Source: Chitinophaga sp. sic0106 (lineage in GTDB: Bacteria > Bacteroidota > Bacteroidia > Chitinophagales > Chitinophagaceae). Taken from it: DNA of 64,000 nt. The stretch lies in the NCBI RefSeq assembly GCF_019219075.1, contig NZ_JAHUWJ010000022.1, forward strand, positions 50,271 to 114,270. The letters run 5' to 3'. Of the stretch, positions 43,462 to 52,536 are shown one piece after another. Both the position numbers and the translations under genes were made by a program. Positions within the stretch are counted from its first letter, which is position 1; every line of letters starts with the position of its first letter. Below the pieces are notes generated by a model that saw only the letters and a program-made list of their open reading frames with translations, was not told the origin of the DNA and did not search any database.

Positions 43462-44985
43462 TTAAAAGTCAATTTTAGCAAAGCAAATATAGTTCCTGTA
43501 GATGCACGGTATCAGTACTGATTTGGAACTGATTTGTTTCCCGTAGCGTGGCATCCAGGTGTAGCCTTTGTCCAGGTTACGCAGTGTAGGCATCCTGTTG
43601 ATCTTACCGCTGGGCTCCAGGCTGTTGTCAGTCAGGATATAGCTTCTGCGGTCAAGGTCGTTATACAGGAAACGCAGCTCACTACCGATGTTTACCATCA
43701 TGTAAGAAAGATACAGGTCGGCATTATCGTCAAACTGGCTCTTGTTCACGAAGTTATTCCATTGCATGTTTCCTTCTTCGTCAAAAGAAAGGACAATCAC
43801 TTTATCGTAATGGTAGCGCAGGCCCTGGGAATTGTTCCAATAACCGGGATTGTAGTACCATGGAGAGTAAGGGGAATAATAATAGGGAGAATAAAAACCA
43901 CTGTATGGATTACCGTACATGTAATTCCAGCGGTTCCATGGCTGGTAGCGGCTCGATGTAGAGAACGACTCAGCAGTAAGCAGGAAACCACCGTTGGCGG
44001 TATTGATCACCCGGCGGATGAAGTAGTCGTTAAAAGCAGCATTGGTACTGGATTCAGTACGTGCGGCGGCCTTTAGTTCAGGACTAAACAGGGCTGACTT
44101 CTCATAAATCGTTTTCTGATTCTTAAAATCATATTTATAGAGATATAAGCCTTCCACGTTTCCGCGCTTCTGCTTATAGTAGAATGCGGTAATCAGGGCG
44201 GTGCCTTTCTGGTTGTCCAGTTTCATCTTCACCTCATCCAGCATCTGGGATTTAAACTCCAGCGGGGTAACCTCGAAGCTATCCGTCAGCGGGTGTTTCA
44301 CAATCATATTGCCGCTGATCACATAGTCTTTACTGCTGGTTCTTTCGAGCTTATTGAAGATGAAATCGCCGTCGTTGGTAAGGTTAAAGTTATTGAGGAA
44401 ATACTTTTTTGACTGCATCGGCAAGCTCACCTTGCTGTTGTTTACCAGCTGCATGGCGCTGTCGTACAGAAAAGTATAGAAGAGATTGTTGTTTTCGTTG
44501 TCCTGGTTGATTTTATACACCATGATCCTGTTCTTGTCCTCGGACACTTCCAGGGAGTAGACTTTATTCTCTCTTGAATAATAACCGATACGGGTAGAAT
44601 CAATCAGGAGTGGCTCTGCAGCAAATTTTGCATCCGGGCTCATAGTAGCGCAGTAGCTAAATATGGCATCCTTGTACTGGAACTGATAGATCATGAGAAC
44701 TTTGTTGGGATAGGCTACAAAGTCCATGCTGATTACTTTTTTGGGCAGGAAGTCGAGCGGCACCCTTTCTTTCAGCTCCATGGCGTTGTCATACACAGAA
44801 ACAGCATAGTCACCGCGGTCGGACTTATACACCAGTATATTTCCGGCTACACGGCCGATGATTTCGAACTCTGTATTTTTATAGTCATCCTTTTCGGGTT
44901 GTGAATAGGATATTTTCTGGGCCATCACCGTGGTGCCGGCCAGCAGCATCAATAGCAACAATTGGATGCGGTATAGTGTATGCAT
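43462..44985 (-). CDS. Exported protein of unknown function with Tyr/Pro-rich insert
   Basis: This 507-residue protein has a signal peptide cut after GTTVMAQ. The mature part consists of many beta-strands with YKSDRGDYAVSVYDNAMELK-type blocks, possibly a propeller. At about 365-395 it has an unusual aromatic insert (NRWNYMYGNPYSGFYSPYYY, then SPYSPWYYNPGYWNN), rich in Tyr, Pro and Trp. A -7 box, TAAGTTTG, lies at 45059-45052 on the same strand. No family is recognised; it is likely an envelope protein. It is followed by a membrane protein gene. Confidence 0.7.
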   Translation of the reverse strand: MHTLYRIQLLLLMLLAGTTVMAQKISYSQPEKDDYKNTEFEIIGRVAGNILVYKSDRGDYAVSVYDNAMELKERVPLDFLPKKVISMDFVAYPNKVLMIYQFQYKDAIFSYCATMSPDAKFAAEPLLIDSTRIGYYSRENKVYSLEVSEDKNRIMVYKINQDNENNNLFYTFLYDSAMQLVNNSKVSLPMQSKKYFLNNFNLTNDGDFIFNKLERTSSKDYVISGNMIVKHPLTDSFEVTPLEFKSQMLDEVKMKLDNQKGTALITAFYYKQKRGNVEGLYLYKYDFKNQKTIYEKSALFSPELKAAARTESSTNAAFNDYFIRRVINTANGGFLLTAESFSTSSRYQPWNRWNYMYGNPYSGFYSPYYYSPYSPWYYNPGYWNNSQGLRYHYDKVIVLSFDEEGNMQWNNFVNKSQFDDNADLYLSYMMVNIGSELRFLYNDLDRRSYILTDNSLEPSGKINRMPTLRNLDKGYTWMPRYGKQISSKSVLIPCIYRNYICFAKIDF

Positions 44986-45051
44986 GCTTCAGTTGTGTTT
45001 CAAAAAGTTGTTGGTTATGCGTGGCAGACGGATTGCAGCTAACCTGATTTT

Positions 45052-45059
45052 CAAACTTA
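45052..45059 (-). promoter_or_regulatory. Candidate -7 box before the 507-aa exported protein
   Basis: On the minus strand this is TAAGTTTG, an exact TANNTTTG, about 66 bp before the ATG at 44985. There is no TTTG at -33 spacing. Confidence 0.4.
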
Positions 45060-45189
45060 CATTAAAATTTACAATATTGGTAAGCAATTTCCGTGCACAA
45101 TTCCGTAGGCCTTTTCCCGTTACATTAATACCAAAAGGCTGGATTTATTGTGTACATTTAATTAATTTTTTTAAAACAGCATATTCTCA

Positions 45190-46107
45190 ATGGAAACCGT
45201 TTTAATCACCGGTGGCACCGGGATGGTAGGCAGCGCATTAACGGACCTTTTACTGGAGAGAGGGTACAAGGTAATTGTGCTCACCCGTACACCAGAGCGG
45301 GGTCGTAATAAGCAGGTTACCTACGCCCGTTGGGATGTGAACACGCAAACTATAGATACTGCTGCGCTGCAGCAGGCCGACTATATCGTGCATCTTAGCG
45401 GCGCAAACGTAGGCGAGAAAAGGTGGACAGATGCCCGTAAGCAGGAAATTGTTACCAGCCGCACCCAGAGCAGTGAATTGATTGTAAAAGCCTTGCTGGC
45501 TACCCCTAATAAAGTTAAGAAAGTAATCAGCGCCTCCGCTACCGGCTATTATGGCCAATATACCAATCATATTTTCACCGAGTCGGACACCCCAGCGCAG
45601 GACTATCTCGGCACTACCACCCAGCTGTGGGAACAGGGTATTGCGGAGGTAAAATCTCTCGGTAAAAAACTCGTGACTTTTCGTATAGGCATTGTGTTGA
45701 GTCGCGATGGCGGCGCGCTCAAAGAGTTCTATAAACCGCTGCGCTTCGGTTTTGCCACAGTCATGGGCAATGGGGAGCAATATATCAGCTGGATACACAT
45801 CCACGACCTGGTACGCTTGTTTTTCAACGCCATTGTAAACGACAAGCTGGAGGGCACTTACAACGCCGTGGCGCCTAACCCTGTCACCAACAAGGAACTG
45901 ATACAAGCTATGGCCAGAGCCGCCAAAGGCAAAAGCTATATGATGGCTTATGTGCCTGCTGCTGTGCTCAAAGTGGCGTTGGGAGAAATGAGTGTGGAGG
46001 TCCTGAAGAGCGTGCGGGCATCGGCGGATAAGATCCAGCATACCGGGTTCCAGTTCTCCTATCCTACCATTGACAAGGCTATGGAGCAGTTGTTTCCGAA
46101 GCACTAA
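45190..46107 (+). CDS. TIGR01777-family NAD(P)-dependent epimerase-like protein
   Basis: This 305-residue extended short-chain dehydrogenase/reductase has the nucleotide-binding motif ITGGTGMVGSALTDLL at 6-21. VHLSGANVGEKRWTDARKQEI near 69-89 and SASATGYYGQY (active Tyr region) near 115-125 are typical of the TIGR01777/YfcH group. The C-terminal part (KVALGEMSVEVLKSVRASADKI) is the DUF1731 domain. The substrate is unknown. Its last 29 bp overlap the convergent pabB gene. Confidence 0.9.
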   Translation: METVLITGGTGMVGSALTDLLLERGYKVIVLTRTPERGRNKQVTYARWDVNTQTIDTAALQQADYIVHLSGANVGEKRWTDARKQEIVTSRTQSSELIVKALLATPNKVKKVISASATGYYGQYTNHIFTESDTPAQDYLGTTTQLWEQGIAEVKSLGKKLVTFRIGIVLSRDGGALKEFYKPLRFGFATVMGNGEQYISWIHIHDLVRLFFNAIVNDKLEGTYNAVAPNPVTNKELIQAMARAAKGKSYMMAYVPAAVLKVALGEMSVEVLKSVRASADKIQHTGFQFSYPTIDKAMEQLFPKH

Positions 46108-47341
46108 GTACTTTGCGCAGTGCGGCTGCTTTCAGCAGGCATTCTTCCCATTCTTTTTCCGGGTCACTGTAGAAGGTGATGGCCGATCCTGTCTGAAAGG
46201 ATAGGTATCTGGCAGTAGCGTTATACAGGATGCTGCGTATCACCACATTAAAATCGAAATCGCCTTCCGGCGTGATATAGCCTACGGCACCTGAGTACAG
46301 CCCTCTGCGACTTTTCTCATGTGATTCAATCAGTTCCATCACGCTTTTCTTGGGTGCGCCTGTCATGGAGCCCATGGGGAAGGCATGCCGCAGCACTTCG
46401 GTGAATGGCTGGTTGTCCGGGAGGGTGGCTGCTACGGTGGATATCATGTGATGCACCTGTGCAAAGGAGTAGATACCAAAGAGTTCACGCACGTGTACGG
46501 AGCCTCTGATGGCGGCGTGACTGAGGTCATTCCGTACCAGGTCTACTACCATTACATTTTCGGCTCTCTCTTTAGCGTTGTTGAACAAGGCTTTTTTGAG
46601 TGCTTCGTCGGTGGCCGGGTCAGCATCTTTGCGGCTGGTTCCTTTTATAGGTTGGGAGATGATTTGGCGGCCTTTTTTCTGGATGAATCGTTCGGGGCTG
46701 GAACATACCATGTATTTGTCGTTCAGGCGGTAATACGCCGCAAACGGGGCCGGAGAGAGGGCGCTCAGCCGTGCATATAACGCCGGCGGGTATACGCTGG
46801 CGTTGGTAATAAAGTTTTCGCGGCAGAAGTTCACCTCATAGCAATCCCCGCGCAGGATGTGCTGCTGGAGGGATTTCACTGCGGCTATATAGCTGTCGTG
46901 GTCCAGGTGTGCCTGCAATGGTTGCGCGACGGGTGGTGTATTATCGGCAACGGTGGCGGGCATACCAAGGCATTCCAGTAATATGGCGTGGGCATCTTCT
47001 TCAGTGGCGTTGGGCATACCGATGGCTATTACTTCTTTTTCGAGCAGCATTACGATGCGCGGCTGAAAGAAGAACAGGTCCGGAAATCCGGTTCCATCTG
47101 GGTTTTGCGAGTGCAGGGAAGGTACTACTTCATTTTTGAGGTCGTAAGCGAGATGGCCGAATAACCAGTCCTTACGGCTGTCATAAAATTGCAGTAGTGC
47201 GTTAAAGGCGTTGCCTGCGGGCAGTTGCAATGTATCGATGGCATCTGCTCCAAGTATGGCTTCGTATTGATGATAAGACGACGGATAGTAGTTGTTGTCT
47301 AATAAACAACAAATGTTGAACCGGGCAGCCCAATTCAACAT
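46079..47341 (-). CDS. pabB: Aminodeoxychorismate synthase component I
   Basis: PabB (420 residues) makes 4-amino-4-deoxychorismate for folate. The chorismate-binding domain is complete: CYEVNFCRENF, SPERFIQ, QPIKGTSRKDAD, ENVMVVDLVRNDLS, FPMGSMTGAPKKSVMELI and RRGLYSGAVGYI. The N-terminal part is short. TrpE is an alternative, but PIKGTSRK and the isolated position fit PabB better. The start codon lies within a perfect 14-bp inverted repeat (47307-47347). No pabA or pabC follows; the gene ends at the convergent TIGR01777 gene. Confidence 0.87.
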   Translation of the reverse strand: MLNWAARFNICCLLDNNYYPSSYHQYEAILGADAIDTLQLPAGNAFNALLQFYDSRKDWLFGHLAYDLKNEVVPSLHSQNPDGTGFPDLFFFQPRIVMLLEKEVIAIGMPNATEEDAHAILLECLGMPATVADNTPPVAQPLQAHLDHDSYIAAVKSLQQHILRGDCYEVNFCRENFITNASVYPPALYARLSALSPAPFAAYYRLNDKYMVCSSPERFIQKKGRQIISQPIKGTSRKDADPATDEALKKALFNNAKERAENVMVVDLVRNDLSHAAIRGSVHVRELFGIYSFAQVHHMISTVAATLPDNQPFTEVLRHAFPMGSMTGAPKKSVMELIESHEKSRRGLYSGAVGYITPEGDFDFNVVIRSILYNATARYLSFQTGSAITFYSDPEKEWEECLLKAAALRKVLSASETTAP

Positions 47342-47347
47342 TTGTTG
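47307..47347 (-). promoter_or_regulatory. Perfect 14-bp inverted repeat over the pabB start
   Basis: CAACAAATGTTGAA (47307-47320) and TTCAACATTTGTTG (47334-47347) are perfect inverted arms around a 13-nt spacer. In the mRNA the pabB AUG (47341-47339) lies in the stem, so the hairpin would hide the start codon. The arms encode part of the N-terminus (MLNW and FNIC). Confidence 0.65.
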
Positions 47348-47412
47348 CTTAAATATTTTGTGATCATCAACCGGGAAAAAATAGAAATTCCTGATAATAA
47401 CCAGTTTAGTGC

Positions 47413-47859
47413 TTAGAAATCGTCGTCATCATCATCAAAGCGATCATTGAACAGATCCATGTCTTTGAATTCGTCATCAAAGCCCAGATCGTCATCATCA
47501 TCCCCTTTTTTGGTGCTAGGACGGCCACGTTTACCTTTAGATTTAGGCATGTCGAATTCTTCGAAGTCAGGATCATAGTCCTCATCTTCGCCTTTCTCCC
47601 ATGCGTCATCTGCATCATCTACATCTCCATCTTCGTCGTCATCATCCTCATCATCGTCAGACTTACGTTTAGATTTAGATGGAGATTTATCTGATTTTTT
47701 TGAAGAAGATTTAGAAGTAGTTTCCTCCTCATCATCTTCCTCCTCATCATCTTCATCCACCTCTTTCTTAGGCTTGGCCGCAGCTTTAGGAGCGTCTTTT
47801 GCAGTCTTAGGAGAAGTAGTTTTTTTAGTCTCTTTCTCTTTATCAGATTTTGATTTCAT
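47413..47859 (-). CDS. Acidic disordered protein with AT-hook-like motif
   Basis: This 148-residue protein is made almost wholly of Asp, Glu, Lys and Ser. It has a basic N-terminus (KSKSDKEKETKKTT), acidic blocks (EVDEDDEEEDDEEE), a basic island, KSKGKRGRPSTKKG (about 106-119), whose RGRP core is an AT-hook for minor-groove DNA binding, and an acidic C-terminus ending FDDDDDDF. It has no signal peptide. It is surely disordered. Function is unknown; a nucleoid, histone-like or chaperone-like role is possible. It lies between purA and pabB on the same strand. Confidence 0.7.
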   Translation of the reverse strand: MKSKSDKEKETKKTTSPKTAKDAPKAAAKPKKEVDEDDEEEDDEEETTSKSSSKKSDKSPSKSKRKSDDDEDDDDEDGDVDDADDAWEKGEDEDYDPDFEEFDMPKSKGKRGRPSTKKGDDDDDLGFDDEFKDMDLFNDRFDDDDDDF

Positions 47860-47952
47860 AATAGGTTCACTTATTTCTTTGCCGTAAAGTTTTAATAGTT
47901 TTTTTTATTCGCCAAATTTTTTTTGCCGTTTTTTTTCCGTAATTTTTTGGAC

Positions 47953-49224
47953 CTACTTTTCAAGTATCTGGTCGCGTCCCGGCCCGTTGGAAACGTATTT
48001 CACAGGAACGCCAAGATAATTCTCTACTGAAGATACGAAGCTTTTCATTTCGTTTGGTAACTCATTGAATTGCTTACAAGTAGCAGTTTTTTCTGTCCAG
48101 CCCGGGAACTTTTCGTACACCGGTGTAATGTCCAGGCCATTCAGTTGGAAAGGCAATTGTTTGGTTTGTTGTCCGTTGATTTCGTAAGCGGTACAAGCAT
48201 ATACTTCATCAAACTCATCAAGTACATCGGATTTGGTCATCACCAGTTGGGTAACACCGCTCAGCATGCAGGTATAGTTCAGTGCAACCAGGTCAATCCA
48301 GCCACAGCGGCGTGGGCGGCCTGTAACGGCACCAAATTCGTGACCAGCGGCGCGCAGTTGCTCACCGGTAGCATCATGCAGCTCGGTAGGGAAAGGACCA
48401 CTACCTACGCGGGTGCAATAAGCTTTGGTAACACCAATTACTTCTTTGATCCATTGTGGTGCGATACCCAGACCGTTACAAACTCCGGCAGAGATAGTGT
48501 TGGAGGAGGTAACAAACGGATAAGTTCCGAAGTCCACATCCAGCATGCTACCTTGTGCGCCTTCCGCCAGTACTTTTTTACCGGCTTTCAGCTTTTCGTT
48601 GATAAAATACTCGCCGGCTACCACGTTCATGGTACGCAGGAATTTCACTGCTTCGAAGAACTCAGCTTCCCATGCAGCAATATCATCACTAAATTCGCTA
48701 ATATCGAAATGAGACAGCAACTCCAGGTGCTTCTTTTTCAGTTTGGCATAGAGGTTTTCGAAGTCGGCCGACATCACATCACCAACGCGCAAACCGTTAC
48801 GGCCGGTTTTATCCATATAGGCCGGGCCGATACCTTTTAAGGTAGAACCGATTTTATCATTGCCTTTAGAGATTTCAGATGCTTTATCCAGCGCTCTGTG
48901 CGTAGGAACAATGATATGGGTCTTTTCTGCAATGAAAAGATTTTTTGTCAGGTCGATGCCCAGTGCGGAAATATCCTGGCTCTCTTTCTGGAAAGCTACC
49001 GGGTCCAGCACTACCCCATTACCGATAAGGTTAATGGTACTATCGTGGAATACACCGGAAGGAATGGTGCGTAAAACTACTTTCTGTCCATTCACATACA
49101 ATGTGTGTCCTGCGTTCGGACCGCCCTGGAAGCGGGCAATCACGTCGTATTTACCGGCAAAATAGTCCACAATTTTACCTTTACCTTCGTCGCCCCATTG
49201 CAGGCCTAACAAAACGTCTACCAT
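47953..49224 (-). CDS. purA: Adenylosuccinate synthase
   Basis: PurA (423 residues) joins IMP and aspartate with GTP, the first committed step to AMP. LGLQWGDEGKGKIVD (about 6-20) is the P-loop-like GTP site; FQGGPNAGHTLYVNG, KGIGPAYMDKTGRNGLRVGD and AEGAQGSMLDVDFGTYPFVTSSN are all present, as is TGRPRRCGWIDL. A perfect promoter lies 46-76 bp upstream. Confidence 0.97.
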   Translation of the reverse strand: MVDVLLGLQWGDEGKGKIVDYFAGKYDVIARFQGGPNAGHTLYVNGQKVVLRTIPSGVFHDSTINLIGNGVVLDPVAFQKESQDISALGIDLTKNLFIAEKTHIIVPTHRALDKASEISKGNDKIGSTLKGIGPAYMDKTGRNGLRVGDVMSADFENLYAKLKKKHLELLSHFDISEFSDDIAAWEAEFFEAVKFLRTMNVVAGEYFINEKLKAGKKVLAEGAQGSMLDVDFGTYPFVTSSNTISAGVCNGLGIAPQWIKEVIGVTKAYCTRVGSGPFPTELHDATGEQLRAAGHEFGAVTGRPRRCGWIDLVALNYTCMLSGVTQLVMTKSDVLDEFDEVYACTAYEINGQQTKQLPFQLNGLDITPVYEKFPGWTEKTATCKQFNELPNEMKSFVSSVENYLGVPVKYVSNGPGRDQILEK

Positions 49225-49269
49225 AATGATTTAATTATTTATCGGAGGTTGTTGCTTTAAAAGAAGTCG

Positions 49270-49300
49270 CAAAATTAAAGCGATTTATAACAATTACAAA
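49270..49300 (-). promoter_or_regulatory. Promoter of purA
   Basis: On the minus strand this is TTTG (49300-49297), exactly 19 nt, then TAATTTTG (49277-49270). It is a perfect Bacteroidota consensus. The inferred start of transcription is near 49263, about 40 nt before the purA ATG. Confidence 0.85.
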
Positions 49301-49363
49301 CTCTGGAAATTACTTTCTCTGTTTGGGGGGCACATTCAGGCGTGCATTCAATTGACGGTTTGA

Positions 49364-49440
49364 CCCTAACCTGCCCTGCGCCACGGGTGCTGGTCAGGTT
49401 AGGGAGAGATGAGGCGCCGCCGGCGCCTCATCTCTCCCTA
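49364..49440 (-). terminator. Two overlapping hairpins between the Rel gene and purA
   Basis: Hairpin 1 pairs 49400-49418 with 49422-49440 (19 bp, perfect). Hairpin 2 pairs CCCTAACCTG (49364-49373) with CAGGTTAGGG (49395-49404). Both use bases 49400-49404 and cannot form together. They lie upstream of the purA promoter, so they probably end Rel transcription. No T-run follows hairpin 1 in the minus direction. Confidence 0.65.
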
Positions 49441-49458
49441 AAAAAATAAAAAGCATTA

Positions 49459-51708
49459 TCAGGACTCTTCCAGACGCTGCACAGATTGAATACCATCCAG
49501 GCTTTTAAGCTTTTCTACGAGCTCGTCCAGTTCGTCCTTATCATGGACATACACCTTGATCAAACCCTCAAAAAGGCCCTCTTTTGACTCAATACTGAGC
49601 GCCGAGATATTTACTTTCAGTTCTCCTGAAATAATATTTGTGATTTTGTGGATAACTCCCACATCATCCATTCCAATGATACGTAAACCAGTGAGGAAGG
49701 AGATTTCGCGGTTCTTTACCCATTTCGTTTTTACCACACGGTGCCCGTAGTTGGCCAGCAGCTGCGCTGCATTCGGACAATTGGTGCGGTGGATCTTGAG
49801 GCCTTCGCTGGCAGTGATAAAGCCAAATACATCATCACCAGGGATCGGACGGCAGCAGTTAGCCAGCTTGTAGGCAATCCTGTCGGAACTTTCACCGAAA
49901 ATAATCAGCTCTGCGTCTTTTTTGCTGGGAATCTGGTGCTTCACTGCTTCTTCCGACACATGTTCCGGCTGTTTGACCGGTGCAGGCTTTGGTGGCTCCA
50001 GCTTATCACCCAACAGGGTGAATTCTTTGAGTTCCCGCAGGTCCACATTTTTTATCGCGATCTGGTAATACAGATCGAGCGGGCTGGACTGTTTATAAAA
50101 CTGTACCAGCTCATTGATATTATACTGACTGGGATTGATTTTCATGTGATCCAGCTTACGCTCCAGCGTAGCCTTACCATCCATGGCAATCTTTCTTTTT
50201 TCTTCCTTCAGCGCATCTTTGATCTTGGACTTCGCTTTGGCGGTGAGCACAAAGTTGAGCCAGTCTTCAGATGGTTTTTGTTTGTTGGAGGTGATGATCT
50301 CCACCTGATCCCCGCTGCGCAGTTTATGGCTGAGCGGTACCAGCTTATAATTTACTTTGGCGCCTATACATTTGTTACCCACCGCACTGTGGATGGAGTA
50401 AGCAAAATCCAGTGAGGTAGAGCCTACAGGCAGGATCCTGAGGTCACCTTTCGGTGTATACACATAAATTTCTTCTGTAAACAGGTTGCTTTTGAAGTCG
50501 GCCAGGAAATCGAGCGTATTGGAATCCGGATTGCTGAGGATTTCCCTGATCTGCATAAACCACTGGTCAAACTTGGATTCCTGCTGTGGTGAGGAACTGC
50601 CTTCCTTGTAACGCCAGTGGGCGGCTACCCCTTTTTCGGCGTAGTCGTTCATGCGTTTGGAACGGATCTGCACTTCCACCCATTTACCGTTGGGGCCCAT
50701 CACTGTCACGTGCAGGGCTTCATAACCGTTGGATTTGGGGTTACTGAGCCAGTCGCGGGTACGCTCAGGGCTGGGATGGTAAAAGTCGGTGATAATGGAA
50801 TACACTTTCCAGCAATCGGCTTTTTCCTTATCCGGCGCTGAGTCCAGGATGATACGGATGGCGAACAGGTCGTATACTTCTTCGAAGGATACTCCTTTGG
50901 TTTTGATTTTATTATGGATGGAATGTATTGATTTCGGCCGGCCATAGATTTCGAAATCAAAGCCTTCTTCCTGCAATACTTCCTTAATAGGCTTGATAAA
51001 CTCGTTGATATAGCGGGTACGTTCGCGTTTTGTTTCCTTGAGCTTGCGGGCAATATCCTTATAGGTTTGCTGCTCGGTATACTTCATGGCCAGGTCTTCC
51101 ATTTCGGACTTGATAATATACAAGCCGAGGCGGTGTGCCAGCGGGGAATAGATAAATACCGTTTCGGAAGCTATTTTCAATTGCTTCTCGCGGCTCATAC
51201 TGTCGAGCGTACGCATGTTATGCAGCCTGTCGGCCAGTTTGATCAGGATTACCCTGGGATCATCTGCCAGTGTAAGGAGGATTTTCTTGAAATTCTCTGC
51301 CTGTGCGGTACTGGTGCTGGAATCTATTACGGTGCTGATTTTCGTAAGGCCATCAACGATATGGGCGATTTCGTTACCAAATTCCCTGGTAATATCTTCC
51401 AGGGTTACTTCGGTATCTTCTACGGTATCATGTAAAAGTGCGCAGATAGCGGAGCGGACGCCCAGTCCGATTTCTTCCACGCATATCTGTGCTACGGCAA
51501 GCGGGTGCAGGATATACGGTTCGCCGGATTTGCGCCGCATTTCCTTGTGAGCGTCTGCTGCCATTTCAAAAGCAGTACGTACCAGTTCGCGGTCTCCCTT
51601 TTTCAGACGCGGTTTCAGCGCCCGGAGCAAGGCCCGGTAATGTCGTACAATCTCTTTCTTTTCCTGCTCTTCGTCTAAATTATATTTTTGAACTACCACT
51701 GTTTCCAT
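49459..51708 (-). CDS. RelA/SpoT-family (p)ppGpp synthetase/hydrolase
   Basis: This 749-residue long Rel protein makes and breaks the stringent-response alarmone. The N-terminal HD hydrolase domain is intact (PYILHPLAVAQI, ALLHDTVEDTEV with the metal HD pair, KLADRLHNMRTL). The synthetase domain follows (DFEIYGRPKSIHSIHNKI, YDLFAIRIIL, YEALHVTVMGP), then TGS (VYTPKGDLRILPVGSTSLDFAYSIH), a helical/zinc-finger-like region (NCCRPIPGDDVFGFI) and the ACT domain at the end. It is probably bifunctional. It lies 69 bp after the response-regulator stop codon. Confidence 0.95.
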   Translation of the reverse strand: METVVVQKYNLDEEQEKKEIVRHYRALLRALKPRLKKGDRELVRTAFEMAADAHKEMRRKSGEPYILHPLAVAQICVEEIGLGVRSAICALLHDTVEDTEVTLEDITREFGNEIAHIVDGLTKISTVIDSSTSTAQAENFKKILLTLADDPRVILIKLADRLHNMRTLDSMSREKQLKIASETVFIYSPLAHRLGLYIIKSEMEDLAMKYTEQQTYKDIARKLKETKRERTRYINEFIKPIKEVLQEEGFDFEIYGRPKSIHSIHNKIKTKGVSFEEVYDLFAIRIILDSAPDKEKADCWKVYSIITDFYHPSPERTRDWLSNPKSNGYEALHVTVMGPNGKWVEVQIRSKRMNDYAEKGVAAHWRYKEGSSSPQQESKFDQWFMQIREILSNPDSNTLDFLADFKSNLFTEEIYVYTPKGDLRILPVGSTSLDFAYSIHSAVGNKCIGAKVNYKLVPLSHKLRSGDQVEIITSNKQKPSEDWLNFVLTAKAKSKIKDALKEEKRKIAMDGKATLERKLDHMKINPSQYNINELVQFYKQSSPLDLYYQIAIKNVDLRELKEFTLLGDKLEPPKPAPVKQPEHVSEEAVKHQIPSKKDAELIIFGESSDRIAYKLANCCRPIPGDDVFGFITASEGLKIHRTNCPNAAQLLANYGHRVVKTKWVKNREISFLTGLRIIGMDDVGVIHKITNIISGELKVNISALSIESKEGLFEGLIKVYVHDKDELDELVEKLKSLDGIQSVQRLEES

Positions 51709-51777
51709 TGCCTTAAAGTTACGATTAAATCTAATCTGAAAGAAACCTGGCTATGGAATTGGGTCATATTGAATGCC

Positions 51778-52536
51778 TTAGAGCCTGATGGGGTTTTCCA
51801 GCGGCACTGAAATCCGCTCTATCAACTTTCCTTCGGGCACTTTCAGCCGCAGGCCGGCATTGTGATATGTTTCCAGCTCTATATCCTGCAGGTATTCCCG
51901 GATAAGACGCCTTACCTTGGTAACATACACATCCATGCTGCGACTGTTCTGCAAATCGTCTTTTCCCCAAACGCGGATCAGGAGTTCATCCCGGCGGATG
52001 ATCACGTTAGGACGACTAAAAAAATACCGCAACACCTTGGATTCCAGGGGGGATAGCTTTCCCGCCACATCCTTGGTACTGTTATCAAATACTTTCAGCT
52101 TACGGTAGTGAAAGGTGTAGTTATCCACAGAATGCGCCAGCAGGAGATCAGAGCGGAGTGGCCTGGAATATTTCAGAAACACCAGTATCTTCCGCATTAA
52201 CTCCATGATATTGAATGGCTTGGTAAGATAGGTATCGCCACCGATCTCGAAGGATTCGATGCGGTCCGTATCTTCCGTCCTTTCCGCAGAAAAGAAAATG
52301 ATACACACCAGCGTGCTTTTATCCCGGATGCTGCGCGCCAGCTCAAAGCCATTCATACCCGGCAGCACTATGTCCAGCAGGCACACATCAAATTTGGAGC
52401 GCTGGTATACCTGCCAGGCTTTCGCACCGTCCAGGCAATGCTCTACCCGGAATCCGGCATCTTCCAACCGGCGTTTTACAATACCACCGAAGACCTTATC
52501 GTCTTCTACCAACAAAATACGAGGGTTCTTATTCAT
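51778..52536 (-). CDS. OmpR-family response regulator (orphan)
   Basis: This 252-residue protein has an N-terminal receiver domain with acidic pocket Asp12/Asp13, phospho-acceptor Asp55 (LLDIVLPGMNG) and Lys106 (YLTKPF). A C-terminal winged-helix DNA-binding domain follows (about 150-235; LSPLESKVLRYFFSRPNVIIRRDELLIRVWG, then SRSMDVYVTKVRRLI). A 15-residue tail follows the wing. No histidine kinase lies beside it. It is on the same strand as, and just upstream of, the Rel gene. Confidence 0.93.
   Translation of the reverse strand: MNKNPRILLVEDDKVFGGIVKRRLEDAGFRVEHCLDGAKAWQVYQRSKFDVCLLDIVLPGMNGFELARSIRDKSTLVCIIFFSAERTEDTDRIESFEIGGDTYLTKPFNIMELMRKILVFLKYSRPLRSDLLLAHSVDNYTFHYRKLKVFDNSTKDVAGKLSPLESKVLRYFFSRPNVIIRRDELLIRVWGKDDLQNSRSMDVYVTKVRRLIREYLQDIELETYHNAGLRLKVPEGKLIERISVPLENPIRL

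Noticed and set aside
49364..49440. Attenuator or riboswitch of purA
   Set aside because: The hairpins lie upstream of the perfect purA promoter (49270-49300), so they are not in the purA leader from that promoter.
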